The notes under the pieces: generated by a model
Database searches by the model: none
Told to the model about the DNA's origin: nothing
The model's input: only the letters and a program-made list of their open reading frames with translations
Translations under genes and position numbers: made by a program
In this document: piece after piece, positions 25,108 through 32,717 of the stretch
How positions within the stretch are numbered: the stretch's first letter is position 1
Layout: each line of letters begins with the position of its first letter
NCBI GenBank assembly: GCA_944386835.1
Contig: CALXCQ010000055.1
Coordinates: forward strand, 1 to 35,895
DNA from: an uncultured Oscillospiraceae bacterium
Lineage (GTDB): Bacteria > Bacillota > Clostridia > Oscillospirales > Oscillospiraceae
DNA: 35,895 bases
Reading direction: 5' to 3'

Positions 25108-26067
25108 TTAATTTTTCAGCTGTATGGCCAGGGCGCCACACAGGTGGCCAATGCCTACATTTCCCCGACCATAGGTGATGGCCGTCTGCAGGCAGTCGTA
25201 AGCCTGTAATAATTCCCGGCTCGTGCGGTGTTCTCCCAAAAGTTTGGCCTGGGGCGAAGGGGAAGCCATTCCGGAACGGAGGCGGAGGGCCTCATGGAAA
25301 AAAGCCTGCCACCGCTGCAAGGTGGCCAAAAAAGGTTCCCGGCCCAGCTTTTCCAGAGACAGAAAAACTTCCAGGAGGGCCAGATCGTCTCTTTGGGAAA
25401 AGGCCTCCAAGAATTTGATGTCCAGGGGAGAAATTGCGTCTCCATCGGTGAGCATTTCCAGAGCATGGCCCAGAATGCCCTGACTTTCCACGGCGGCTTC
25501 CTGCCGTTTGGCGGCAGGCACGTCCGGGAAACGTCGCTGAAGTTCTGCTTCCATTTCCATGGACGTTAAAGGCGATAGATGCAGTTCCACACAGCGGGAA
25601 CGGACAGTGGGCAAAAGGACCTGAGGCTGCTGGGTCATCAGGATGAATACACCATAAGCCGGCGGCTCTTCAATCAGCTTTAGAAGCGCATTTTGCCCGG
25701 AAGGATTGAGGGTTTCCCCATGGGGAAAAAGATAGATTTTTTTTGCCCCTTCATTGGGCCGGATAAAAGCATCGGCCCGGACTTTCCGGATGGTTTCCAC
25801 CGGCAAAATCGCTTTTCCCGGCTCATCAACCCAGACTACGTCAGGATGGGCTCCGGAAAATACTTTATGACATCCGGAGCAGATTCTACAGGGTTTCTCT
25901 CCGGTACCGGTACATTCCATAGCCGCAGCCAGAATGGTGGCCAGTGTTTTTTTCCCGGCGCCGCGAGGGCCGGACAGCAAATAACAGTGGGAGAGCTGTC
26001 CTTTTTGAAACGCGGTAGAAAGATCCTTTTTTAGTTGGTCATTTCCCAAAAAACCAGAGAAATTCAT
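25108..26067 (-). CDS. holB: DNA polymerase III subunit delta'
   Basis: A 319-residue clamp-loader subunit. It has a Walker A motif GPRGAGKKT (33-41) and a zinc module of four cysteines (52, 60, 63, 66). SRC at 157-159 supplies the arginine finger to a neighbouring subunit. The usual Walker B acidic box reads YLFPHGET, so ATP hydrolysis by this subunit is doubtful, as in other delta' proteins. The start at 26067 is chosen for the minus-strand AGGAG and because the MNFSGFLGND opening matches the family; a 13-codon upstream extension lacks a site. Its pairing with ricT repeats the holB-yaaT arrangement of Bacillus. A TATACT -10-like hexamer (26129-26124, minus strand) lacks a convincing -35. 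Confidence 0.94.
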   Translation of the reverse strand: MNFSGFLGNDQLKKDLSTAFQKGQLSHCYLLSGPRGAGKKTLATILAAAMECTGTGEKPCRICSGCHKVFSGAHPDVVWVDEPGKAILPVETIRKVRADAFIRPNEGAKKIYLFPHGETLNPSGQNALLKLIEEPPAYGVFILMTQQPQVLLPTVRSRCVELHLSPLTSMEMEAELQRRFPDVPAAKRQEAAVESQGILGHALEMLTDGDAISPLDIKFLEAFSQRDDLALLEVFLSLEKLGREPFLATLQRWQAFFHEALRLRSGMASPSPQAKLLGEHRTSRELLQAYDCLQTAITYGRGNVGIGHLCGALAIQLKN

Positions 26068-26129
26068 AGGATGCTCCTGGATATCAATCAATTCTTTTTG
26101 TGGCAATACTACTTCTAGTTTATAGTATA

Positions 26130-26470
26130 ACGCGTTTCGCTCCGGAAGGCTATCTTTTTTTTCAGAAAAATGCCGCAGAAGTCTGGGGCGTGCCGGTGCC
26201 TGAGGGGAATTTGCCTCGTTTTGTCAGGGAGAAAGTTACAAATTTGGCTGCAACCGGGCGGAGGCAGAATTTCCAGGACGGGGATTTTGGGGATAAGTAC
26301 GCCGGCCGGAGAGACAGAGCGGGGCAGGGGGCTGCCTGGCGGGGATGCAGGCCTCCAGGAGTGCAGGACTGCCTGGCGGGGATGCAGGCTGGCAGAAGTG
26401 CGGGGACTTTTAGCAGGTTTGCAAAAAGCGCGTTTTTGGCAAGAGGCCCGGTTTTTCAGCCTAACAAACA
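26130..26470. other. Gene-free GC-rich spacer with a 37-base tandem repeat
   Basis: No gene is supported between holB and spoVT: the plus-strand frames overlap one another, are Gly/Arg-rich and lack ribosome binding sites. The stretch is purine-biased on the plus strand and contains the tandem repeat listed separately. Confidence 0.55.
26332..26405. repeat. Two-copy 37-base tandem repeat
   Basis: The 21-base core starting CTGCCTGGCGGGGATG is identical at 26332-26352 and 26369-26389. The following 16 bases of each unit match at 10 positions. Each core can fold weakly on itself (CTGCC near GGCAG-like ends). Confidence 0.75.
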
Positions 26471-26472
26471 GG

Positions 26473-26526
26473 AAAAAGCTGCCTATGCTGCCAGGACGTA
26501 AGTCACAACCTGGCAGGATAAGCAGC
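26473..26526 (-). terminator. Terminator of spoVT (minus strand)
   Basis: The arms 26478-26495 and 26509-26526 are 18 bases each and match at 16 positions around a 13-base loop. On the minus strand the stem is followed by TTTTT (complement of 26473-26477). It lies 21 bases after the spoVT stop. Confidence 0.9.
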
Positions 26527-26547
26527 CCAGAGCCACGGCTCCTCGCG

Positions 26548-27090
26548 TTAGTTTTCCATCTGCTGGCCTAAAAAACCGGCTACAGTCTGTGCCAGCTTCT
26601 GCTCGGTTTCTCCGAAGCTTTCGTCGGTTTCTCCCATAATGATGACAACACTTCCCATCAGGTCACCCTGGGATAAAATCGGTACGGCTACGCCAATATA
26701 ATAGTGGTCCACCGTATCTACCACCCGCAGCTTCGGTTCGCCGGCCGTATGGCGGTAAGTTTTCCGCTGTTCCATCATCTGTTGCAGTTCCTGAGAGTTA
26801 TGACGGTCCAGAAGGTCCCGCTTGGGTGCACCGGACAGGGCAATGACGGAATCCCGGTCGCATACGGCAGCAATACGCCCGGTGTTCTTCCCAATGGCAT
26901 CGCAGATCTGCACGGCAAAATCCGCCAGATCTCCCATGGGAGAGTATTTTTTGAAAATGACTTCTCCGTCCCGTTCCGTATAGATTTCCAAAGGATCGCC
27001 TTCCCGAATCCGCAAAGTGCGGCGGATTTCCTTAGGGATGACAACACGGCCTAAATCATCAATTCGACGTACAATTCCAGTTGCTTTCAT
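26548..27090 (-). CDS. spoVT: Stage V sporulation protein T, AbrB-family regulator
   Basis: A 180-residue regulator of the length typical of SpoVT (about 178). The N-terminal swapped-hairpin DNA-binding domain (1-50) reads MKATGIVRRIDDLGRVVIPKEI, almost the family consensus. The rest (about 56-180) is the GAF-like domain that separates SpoVT from the shorter AbrB and Abh. SpoVT tunes forespore gene expression under sigma G. The start at 27090 is chosen at the domain start with AAGGAG upstream; the frame is open 145 codons further but that part is the divergent intergenic region and the thioesterase gene. A sigma-G-like promoter lies ahead of it, and a strong terminator follows, so it is monocistronic. 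Confidence 0.95.
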   Translation of the reverse strand: MKATGIVRRIDDLGRVVIPKEIRRTLRIREGDPLEIYTERDGEVIFKKYSPMGDLADFAVQICDAIGKNTGRIAAVCDRDSVIALSGAPKRDLLDRHNSQELQQMMEQRKTYRHTAGEPKLRVVDTVDHYYIGVAVPILSQGDLMGSVVIIMGETDESFGETEQKLAQTVAGFLGQQMEN

Positions 27091-27128
27091 GAGATAGAAT
27101 TCTCCTTTATTTCGTATATTTGCTTTAG

Positions 27129-27158
27129 TAGTGTCTGCAAAATATGGGGGATTATTCA
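27129..27158 (-). promoter_or_regulatory. Candidate sigma-G/F-type promoter of spoVT
   Basis: On the minus strand TGAATA (27158-27153) matches the sigma-G -35, and GACACTA (27135-27129) matches the -10 consensus CATACTA at five of seven positions, with a 17-base spacer. Known sigma-G control of spoVT in Bacillus supports the reading. Confidence 0.5.
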
Positions 27159-27285
27159 CCGGGAAATTCCCAGGTTCGGCAGGCAAAAAGTTTTTTCGCC
27201 TCTTTACACAGGCACAGCGTCGTGATACTTTGTAAAACAGGGCGGCGAAGACAGTTTCGCCGTGACCTGGGAAAGAAGGAATACC

Positions 27286-27696
27286 ATGCCAACACTGGAA
27301 GAAATTCAAAAAAATTTTGCTGCCGACCACTTTGCCACCCAGGCCGCTGGCTGTGAGATCCGTCTGGCGGAGCCAGGCCACAGTTTGTGTGCCATGGTTT
27401 TGGAGAGCCGCCATTGCAATGCAGTAGGAATGCTCCAGGGGGGAGCGATTTTTACTCTGGCCGACTTTGCATTTGCCGTGGCTGTCAACGCCTTCAGCGA
27501 CTATGCCACTGTGTCTTTGCAACACAGCATTACGTTTCTGGCGCCGGCCCGGGGAAAGACCCTTCTGGCGGAAGCCCGCTGCGTCCGCTCCGGCCGCTCC
27601 ACCTGTTATTACACGGTATCGATTACCGACGATCTGGGAAATTCGGTGGCCCAGATGACGGTCAACGGTTTTGTGACCGGGAAAAAGATTTCGTAA
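27286..27696 (+). CDS. Hotdog-fold thioesterase, PaaI/YbgC-like
   Basis: A 136-residue single hotdog domain that hydrolyses acyl- or aryl-CoA thioesters. The PaaI-type motif MLQGGAIFTLADFAFAVA (about 48-65) carries the Gly-Gly-turn and catalytic Asp. The C-terminal strands ARCVRSGRSTCYYTVSITDD also fit. GAAAGAAGGA precedes the ATG at 27286. It is divergent from spoVT and ends 19 bases before the -35 of the T-box operon, which encodes two CoA ligases. PaaI relatives remove aryl-CoA esters that block CoA pools, so a link with that operon is plausible but not shown. Confidence 0.9.
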   Translation: MPTLEEIQKNFAADHFATQAAGCEIRLAEPGHSLCAMVLESRHCNAVGMLQGGAIFTLADFAFAVAVNAFSDYATVSLQHSITFLAPARGKTLLAEARCVRSGRSTCYYTVSITDDLGNSVAQMTVNGFVTGKKIS

Positions 27697-27714
27697 TTTT
27701 TTCGAACCTTCCCA

Positions 27715-27743
27715 TTGACTTTAGCAGTTAAAATTGATAAAGT
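27715..27743 (+). promoter_or_regulatory. Promoter of the T-box operon
   Basis: TTGACT (27715-27720) and TAAAGT (27738-27743) have a 17-base spacer, and a TG one base before the -10 makes it an extended -10. Transcription would start near 27750, just ahead of T-box stem I. Confidence 0.7.
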
Positions 27744-27749
27744 AAAAGA

Positions 27750-27976
27750 AGAAGATCGAAAAAACGCGATGACGAAACAAGTGCGTCCCGTTCCTCTGGA
27801 AAGAGAGCTGCCGGTAGGTGCAAGGCAGTTGCAGATACGGCGGCGGAGTTCCTTTCCGAGCGGTGCCGCAGAAGTAACAGTAGGCGGCAACGGGGATGCC
27901 CGTTACAGCGTCAGGGGCCATGGGCCCCGGTGAGGCCGCCTGGGGCGGCAAATAGAGGTGGTACCGCGGGAAGTTC
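27750..27976 (+). promoter_or_regulatory. T-box leader, probable specifier UUC (tRNA-Phe)
   Basis: The signature T-box AATAGAGGTGGTACCGCGG begins at 27951; its tRNA-end-binding bulge is TGGT (27959-27962), which fits a tRNA with discriminator A, as tRNA-Phe has. Stem I shows the AGAGAG box (27802-27807) and an apical CTGCC/GGCAG stem (27808-27812 with 27823-27827) with loop GGTAGGTGCAA. A CGC/GCG base (27765-27767 with 27860-27862) closes it, and GAAA/TTTC (27774-27777 with 27853-27856) lies under the specifier loop. In that loop AAGTG opposes GAG-UUC-C, placing UUC (27849-27851) in the codon position. Uncharged matching tRNA would stabilise the antiterminator and turn on the CoA ligase-ior operon. 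The T-box itself is certain; the codon reading is moderate, with GUU (Val) as the one-base-shifted alternative. Confidence 0.9.
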
Positions 27977-28010
27977 CCGCCCTCTGCTTAGGGCAGAGGG
28001 CGGTTTTTTT
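27977..28010 (+). terminator. T-box attenuator terminator
   Basis: An 11-bp stem, CCGCCCTCTGC (27977-27987) with GCAGAGGGCGG (27993-28003), is followed by seven T. It competes with the antiterminator formed by the T-box sequence directly upstream. Confidence 0.92.
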
Positions 28011-28041
28011 CTTTCCGGCCGCCAAGAAAAAGGAGATACCT

Positions 28042-29679
28042 ATGGTCATTACGGATTTTTTGGAACGCAACGCCCGGCTATACGGCTCGGAAGTGAGTCT
28101 GGTGGAGATCAACCCCTCGGAAGAGCGGGACGCCGCCGTTACCTGGCGGGACTTCAGTCTCATTGAAAGCGCCCGGCCCGACGCCCCTTACCGGCGGGAG
28201 ATGACCTGGCGGGATTTTGACCGGAAGGCCAACCGGTTTGCCAATTTGCTTCTCAGCCGGGGCCTGACCCGGGGCAGCAAAGTGGGAATTTTGCTGATGA
28301 ACTGTTTGGAGTGGCTGCCGCTGTACTTCGGAATTCTGAAAGCCGGCTGCATTGCCGTGCCGATGAATTTCCGCTATTCCAGCGATGAGATTGCCTACTG
28401 TCTGGACCTGGCCGACGTGGAGGTTCTGGTCTTCGGGCCGGAGTTTATTTCCCGGATAGATCCCCTGGCAGGCCATCTGCCCAAGGTGAAGCTGCTGTTT
28501 TTCGTAGGCCGGGAGGTTCCCGCCTATGCCGAGGACTGCTGTCGGCTGGTGACCTTCTGCTCCTCCAGCGCACCTCCCGTTTTCCTGACGGAAGAGGATG
28601 ACGCCGCCATCTACTTTTCCTCCGGCACCACCGGCTTCCCCAAAGCCATCTTACATAAGCACCGGTCTTTGCTGGGGGCCTGCCTGACAGAGCAGCACCA
28701 CCACGGTCAGACCCGCAGCGACGTATTCTTGTGTATTCCGCCGCTGTATCACACCGGGGCCAAAATGCACTGGTTTGGCAGCCTGGTCTCCGCCAGCAAG
28801 GCAGTTCTGCTTCGGGGAGTAAAGCCGGAGTGGATTCTCCGGACGGTAACAGAGGAAAAATGTACCATTGTGTGGTTGCTGGTGCCCTGGTGTCAGGACC
28901 TTTTGGAGGCCATTGAGTCAGGTCGCATTGACCTGAGCCACTACCTTCTGGATCAGTGGCGGCTGATGCACATTGGCGCCCAGCCGGTGCCCCCCAGTAT
29001 GATTCACCGGTGGATGAAGATTTTTCCCCACCATCAGTACGACACCAACTATGGCCTGTCCGAGTCCATCGGCCCCGGCTGTGTCCACCTGGGAGTGGAG
29101 AACATTGCCAAAGTGGGAGCCATCGGCAAGCCCGGCTACCAGTGGCAGGCCCGGATTGTGGACGAGGCCGGCCGGGACGTGGCCCAGGATCAGGTGGGCG
29201 AGCTGATTGTCCGGGGACCCGGTGTTATGGTTTGCTACTACAAGAATCCTCAGGCTACGGCGGAAGTGCTGAAAGACGGCTGGCTCTATACCGGCGACAT
29301 GGCCCGGTGCGATGAAGACGGATTTATCTATCTGGTAGACCGGAAAAAAGACGTGATTATCTCCGGTGGTGAGAACCTGTATCCGGTCCAGATTGAGGAC
29401 TTCCTCCGCCAGTACCCCAAGGTTCACGACGTGGCCGTTATCGGCCTGCCGGATCACCGGCTGGGAGAGATTGCCGCCGCCATTATTGAGGTGGCGCCGG
29501 GACAGAGCTGCACCCAGGAGGAAATTATCCAGTTCTGCCGGGAGCTGCCCCGCTACAAGCGGCCCCGGAAGATTCTGTTTGACCAGGTGCCCCGGAATCC
29601 CACGGGGAAGATTGAAAAGCCCCTGCTGCGGCAGCGGTATTCCAGCACCCGTCTGGTGGAAGAGCAGACCACCGGTTAA
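28042..29679 (+). CDS. Acyl/aryl-CoA ligase (AMP-forming)
   Basis: A 545-residue class I adenylate-forming enzyme that activates a carboxylic acid with ATP and CoA. Motifs in order: P-loop SSGTTGFPK (193-201), the GLSES aromatic/acid-binding motif, YTGD, DRKKDVIISGGENLYP, and the catalytic C-terminal Lys523 in NPTGKIEK. It looks like general fatty/aryl-CoA synthetases, and the acid cannot be fixed from sequence. AAAAAGGAGA precedes the ATG at 28042; the upstream in-frame extension is the T-box terminator. As the first gene after a T-box and in an operon with iorAB and a PaaK-type ligase, an aryl acid such as phenylacetate, or a precursor acid, is a reasonable substrate guess. Confidence 0.92.
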   Translation: MVITDFLERNARLYGSEVSLVEINPSEERDAAVTWRDFSLIESARPDAPYRREMTWRDFDRKANRFANLLLSRGLTRGSKVGILLMNCLEWLPLYFGILKAGCIAVPMNFRYSSDEIAYCLDLADVEVLVFGPEFISRIDPLAGHLPKVKLLFFVGREVPAYAEDCCRLVTFCSSSAPPVFLTEEDDAAIYFSSGTTGFPKAILHKHRSLLGACLTEQHHHGQTRSDVFLCIPPLYHTGAKMHWFGSLVSASKAVLLRGVKPEWILRTVTEEKCTIVWLLVPWCQDLLEAIESGRIDLSHYLLDQWRLMHIGAQPVPPSMIHRWMKIFPHHQYDTNYGLSESIGPGCVHLGVENIAKVGAIGKPGYQWQARIVDEAGRDVAQDQVGELIVRGPGVMVCYYKNPQATAEVLKDGWLYTGDMARCDEDGFIYLVDRKKDVIISGGENLYPVQIEDFLRQYPKVHDVAVIGLPDHRLGEIAAAIIEVAPGQSCTQEEIIQFCRELPRYKRPRKILFDQVPRNPTGKIEKPLLRQRYSSTRLVEEQTTG

Positions 29680-29712
29680 GGGACGAACCTTGGCAAAGTG
29701 AGGAACTACACC

Positions 29713-30330
29713 ATGTATGATTGGTTGGTAAAGCTTTTCCTTTTGGCGCTGTTCTTTGGAACCATGGTGGTCATCCTGGTTTTGTCCGCCTCCATCTCCA
29801 CCCTGTCTTCTCTGGTGCTGGCCTCCGGTTCCACTTTGACTTTGGACTTTTTGGCCGATACGGTGAAAAAGGACATGGGCGAAAAGGGAAAGCTCCGCAC
29901 CATACGGCTATTGATTGTATTTTTCATTGCCATTTCCGTGGTACTGGCTCTGATCCAGTATACATCCAACGTCACCTTTATCGCCCAGCTGATGGGTATC
30001 AGCTGGGGCGCCCTGGCCGGCGCATTCCTGGCACCGTTTCTCTAGGGCCTGTACTGGAAGAAAACGACCAAAGCCGCCTGCGGAGTCTGTTTTGGATTCT
30101 CCACGGTGGTGATGCTGGCCAATATTTTTTATCCTGCCGGTTTTCCGGCCTTGTTACGTTCACCCATTCACGCCGGTGCCTTCTGTATGCTGGCCGGTCT
30201 GGTTCTGGTACCTGCCGTCAGCCTGCTGACCCGTCCGCCCCAGCCCCGTCATGTAGAGCAGGTCTTCCGCTGCTACGACCGGCAGGTGGTGGTCACGGTC
30301 CGGGACTCTATCGGCGATCCGTTGCAATAA
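29713..30330 (+). pseudogene. Remnant of a sodium/solute symporter (SSS family)
   Basis: The reading frame begins with a first-helix-like segment (MYDWLVKLFLLALFFGTMVVI) and then jumps to a C-terminal symporter segment (LVLSASISTLSSLVLASG). Full SSS proteins have roughly 300 residues between those two parts, so an internal in-frame deletion near 29775-29785 is inferred. A TAG at 30043-30045 then interrupts APFL-stop-GLYWKKTTKAA, at a position where relatives have Tyr; the frame stays open after it to 30330. Two lesions make a working carrier unlikely. It keeps a plausible start site (GTGAGGA before ATG 29713) and normal spacing to iorA, so decay is recent. The lost protein probably imported the operon's substrate, for example an arylacetate or aromatic amino acid. 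Confidence 0.8.
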
Positions 30331-30343
30331 GGAGGAAGAACTT

Positions 30344-32086
30344 ATGAAAACTTTGCTGTTGGGCAACGAAGCCGTTGCCCGTGGCCTCTATGAGGCAGGC
30401 TGCAGCTTTGTCTCCAGCTATCCCGGTACTCCCAGTACGGAGATTACGGAAGCTGCCGCCAAATACCCTGAGATCTACGCAGAGTGGGCCCCCAACGAAA
30501 AGGTGGCCATGGAGGGTGCTTTTGGCGCCAGCCTGGCCGGCTGCCGCAGTTTCTGTGGCATGAAGCACGTGGGGCTGAATGTAGCGGCGGATCCATTGTT
30601 TACCCTGTCTTACACCGGGGTCAACGGAGGTATGATCATCGGTGTGGCCGACGATGCCGGGATGCACTCGTCCCAGAATGAACAGGACTCCCGCCACTAT
30701 GCCAAGGCTGCAAAGGTACCCATGCTGGAGCCGTCGGACTCGGCTGAGGCTCTGGCCTTTACCAAGCTGGCCTACTGGATGTCGGAAACCTTTGACACCC
30801 CGGTGCTTCTGAAGATGTGCACCCGGGTCTCCCACTCCCAGAGTGTAGTGGAACTGTCCCGGCGGGAGCAGCTGCCGGCGCGGCCTTATATCAAAAACGG
30901 AGCCAAATATATTATGATGCCGGGCAACGCCAAGAAACAGCACCCGGTGGTAGAAGAGCGGACGGCCCGGCTTGTTTCCTGGGCCGAGACGGCGGAGATC
31001 AACCGGGTGGAGCCGGGCACCGACAAGAGCCTGGGCATCGTCACCGGATCTACCAGCTACCAGTATGTGAAAGAGGCCTTCGGCGATCGGTATCCGGTTT
31101 TGAAACTGGGGATGGCCTGGCCGCTGCCGGAGGAGAAAATCCGGAAGTTTGCCGCCAGTGTAGACCGGCTGGTGGTTGTGGAGGAGCTGGATGGCTTTTT
31201 GGAAGAACACTGCCGCAATTTGGGTTTGAACCCGGAGGGGAAAAACCTGTTCCCCTGTATCGGCGAGCTGAGTCAGAACCTGGTGGCCGAGAAGCTGGGC
31301 AAGACCCTGGCGTCCGGCCCGGTCCTGGACGAGGCCATTCCCGCCCGGCCGCCGGTCATGTGTGCCGGTTGCCCCCATCGGGGACTGTTCTATACCCTGG
31401 CCAAAAACAAGCTGACCGTCATGGGAGACATCGGCTGCTATACCCTGGGAGCAGTTCCTCCCCTGGCGGCCCTGGACACCACCATCTGTATGGGCGCCTC
31501 CGTGTCAGGTCTTCACGGCTTTTTAAAGGCCTCAGAGCCGGATGCCGCCGGGAAAACCGTGGCGGTTATCGGAGACTCTACCTTTATGCACTCGGGCATC
31601 ACCGGCCTTGTGAACATCGCCTACAACGAGTCCAATGCCACGGTGATCATTCTGGACAACTCCATCACCGGCATGACCGGCCACCAGCAAAATCCCACCA
31701 CCGGATTTAATCTCAAGGGAGATCCCTGCACGAAAATCGACCTGGAGAGCCTGTGCCGCAGCATCGGCATTGGCCGGGTTCGCGTGGTGGACCCCTACGA
31801 TCTGGCCCAGTGTGACCAGGTGGTGAAAGAAGAGCTGGCAGCCAATGAACCGTCGGTGATTATCTCCCGCCGGCCCTGCGCTCTTTTAAAATATGTGAAG
31901 CACAAGAAGCCTTTGAAAGTGGAGACACAGAAGTGTGTCGGCTGCCGCCAGTGTATGAAAATCGGCTGCCCGGCCATCTCCGTGGTAAACGGTAAGGCGG
32001 AAATCGATACCACTTTGTGTACCGGCTGCGGCGTGTGCGGCCAGCTGTGTAAGTTTGACGCCCTGCAGGCGCCAGAGGAGGTGTGA
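30344..32086 (+). CDS. iorA: Indolepyruvate:ferredoxin oxidoreductase, alpha subunit
   Basis: A 580-residue thiamine-diphosphate enzyme subunit. The N-terminal pyrimidine-binding domain contains SYPGTPSTEI near residue 26. The central/C-terminal TPP domain contains CAGCPHRG near 343, GDIGCYTLG near 364 and GDSTFMHSG near 412. A C-terminal ferredoxin module follows, with cysteines 531, 534, 537, 542 and 559, 562, 565, 569 for two 4Fe-4S clusters. With IorB it interconverts aryl-2-oxoacids (phenylpyruvate, indolepyruvate, hydroxyphenylpyruvate) and aryl-acetyl-CoA plus CO2 with ferredoxin; the reaction is reversible in anaerobes. AAGGAGGAA lies before the ATG. It overlaps the iorB ribosome binding site. 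Confidence 0.96.
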   Translation: MKTLLLGNEAVARGLYEAGCSFVSSYPGTPSTEITEAAAKYPEIYAEWAPNEKVAMEGAFGASLAGCRSFCGMKHVGLNVAADPLFTLSYTGVNGGMIIGVADDAGMHSSQNEQDSRHYAKAAKVPMLEPSDSAEALAFTKLAYWMSETFDTPVLLKMCTRVSHSQSVVELSRREQLPARPYIKNGAKYIMMPGNAKKQHPVVEERTARLVSWAETAEINRVEPGTDKSLGIVTGSTSYQYVKEAFGDRYPVLKLGMAWPLPEEKIRKFAASVDRLVVVEELDGFLEEHCRNLGLNPEGKNLFPCIGELSQNLVAEKLGKTLASGPVLDEAIPARPPVMCAGCPHRGLFYTLAKNKLTVMGDIGCYTLGAVPPLAALDTTICMGASVSGLHGFLKASEPDAAGKTVAVIGDSTFMHSGITGLVNIAYNESNATVIILDNSITGMTGHQQNPTTGFNLKGDPCTKIDLESLCRSIGIGRVRVVDPYDLAQCDQVVKEELAANEPSVIISRRPCALLKYVKHKKPLKVETQKCVGCRQCMKIGCPAISVVNGKAEIDTTLCTGCGVCGQLCKFDALQAPEEV

Positions 32087-32088
32087 CC

Positions 32089-32661
32089 ATGGAAACGAAA
32101 AATATTATGATTGTAGGCGTAGGCGGCCAGGGAAGTCTGCTGGCTTCCAAACTTCTGGGCCGGCTGCTTTTGACAAAGGGCTATGACTGCAAAGTCTCCG
32201 AGGTTCACGGCATGAGCCAGCGGGGTGGCAGCGTGGTCACTTATGTCCGCTTCGGGGAAAAGGTCTATTCTCCTGTCATTGACAAGTGGGAGGCGGATTT
32301 TATCGTCTCCTTTGAACTGCTGGAAGCAGCCCGCTGGACCGAGTATCTTCGTCCCGGCGGCAAGATTGTGGTCAATACCCAGAGAATTAACCCGATGCCG
32401 GTGATCACCGGCGCTGCCGCCTATCCGGAGGATCTGGTCCGGAAGATGGAAGCGGCCGGCCTGGACGTGGACGCGTTCGACGCCATGAAGCTGGCCGTGG
32501 AGGCAGGTTCCGCCAAGGCGGTCAACATTGTCCTCATGGGTCATCTGTCCAACTACTTTGCCTTTTCTCAAGAGGAGTGGCTGACCGCTCTGGAAGAGAG
32601 TGTACCGGAAAAATACCGGGAGCTGAACCGCCGGGCCTTTCTTTTGGGCCGGCAGGGCTAA
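32089..32661 (+). CDS. iorB: Indolepyruvate:ferredoxin oxidoreductase, beta subunit
   Basis: A 190-residue subunit forming the gamma-type (CoA-side) domain of the 2-oxoacid:ferredoxin oxidoreductase family. The nucleotide-like loop VGVGGQGSLLASKLLG is at about residues 9-24. SEVHGMSQRGGSV (about 37-49) is the hallmark segment. Its start is 2 bases after the iorA stop. The GTG at 32083 lies within AGAGGAGGTG, so ATG 32089 is the better start. Together the two proteins form the (alpha-beta)2 enzyme. Confidence 0.95.
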   Translation: METKNIMIVGVGGQGSLLASKLLGRLLLTKGYDCKVSEVHGMSQRGGSVVTYVRFGEKVYSPVIDKWEADFIVSFELLEAARWTEYLRPGGKIVVNTQRINPMPVITGAAAYPEDLVRKMEAAGLDVDAFDAMKLAVEAGSAKAVNIVLMGHLSNYFAFSQEEWLTALEESVPEKYRELNRRAFLLGRQG

Positions 32662-32717
32662 ACCGCTGATTCGCAAGACGCCTGCCGGTCGGCGGGCCAG
32701 AAAGGAATACAAAGACC

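Noticed and set aside
26170-26571. Long plus-strand frames between holB and spoVT
   Set aside because: Gly/Arg-rich, mutually overlapping, no ribosome binding site, and they cross the tandem repeat and the spoVT terminator.
30043-30045. In-frame TAG in the symporter as a recoded (pyrrolysine or readthrough) codon
   Set aside because: The gene also lacks its central ~300 codons, so pseudogenisation explains both features more simply.
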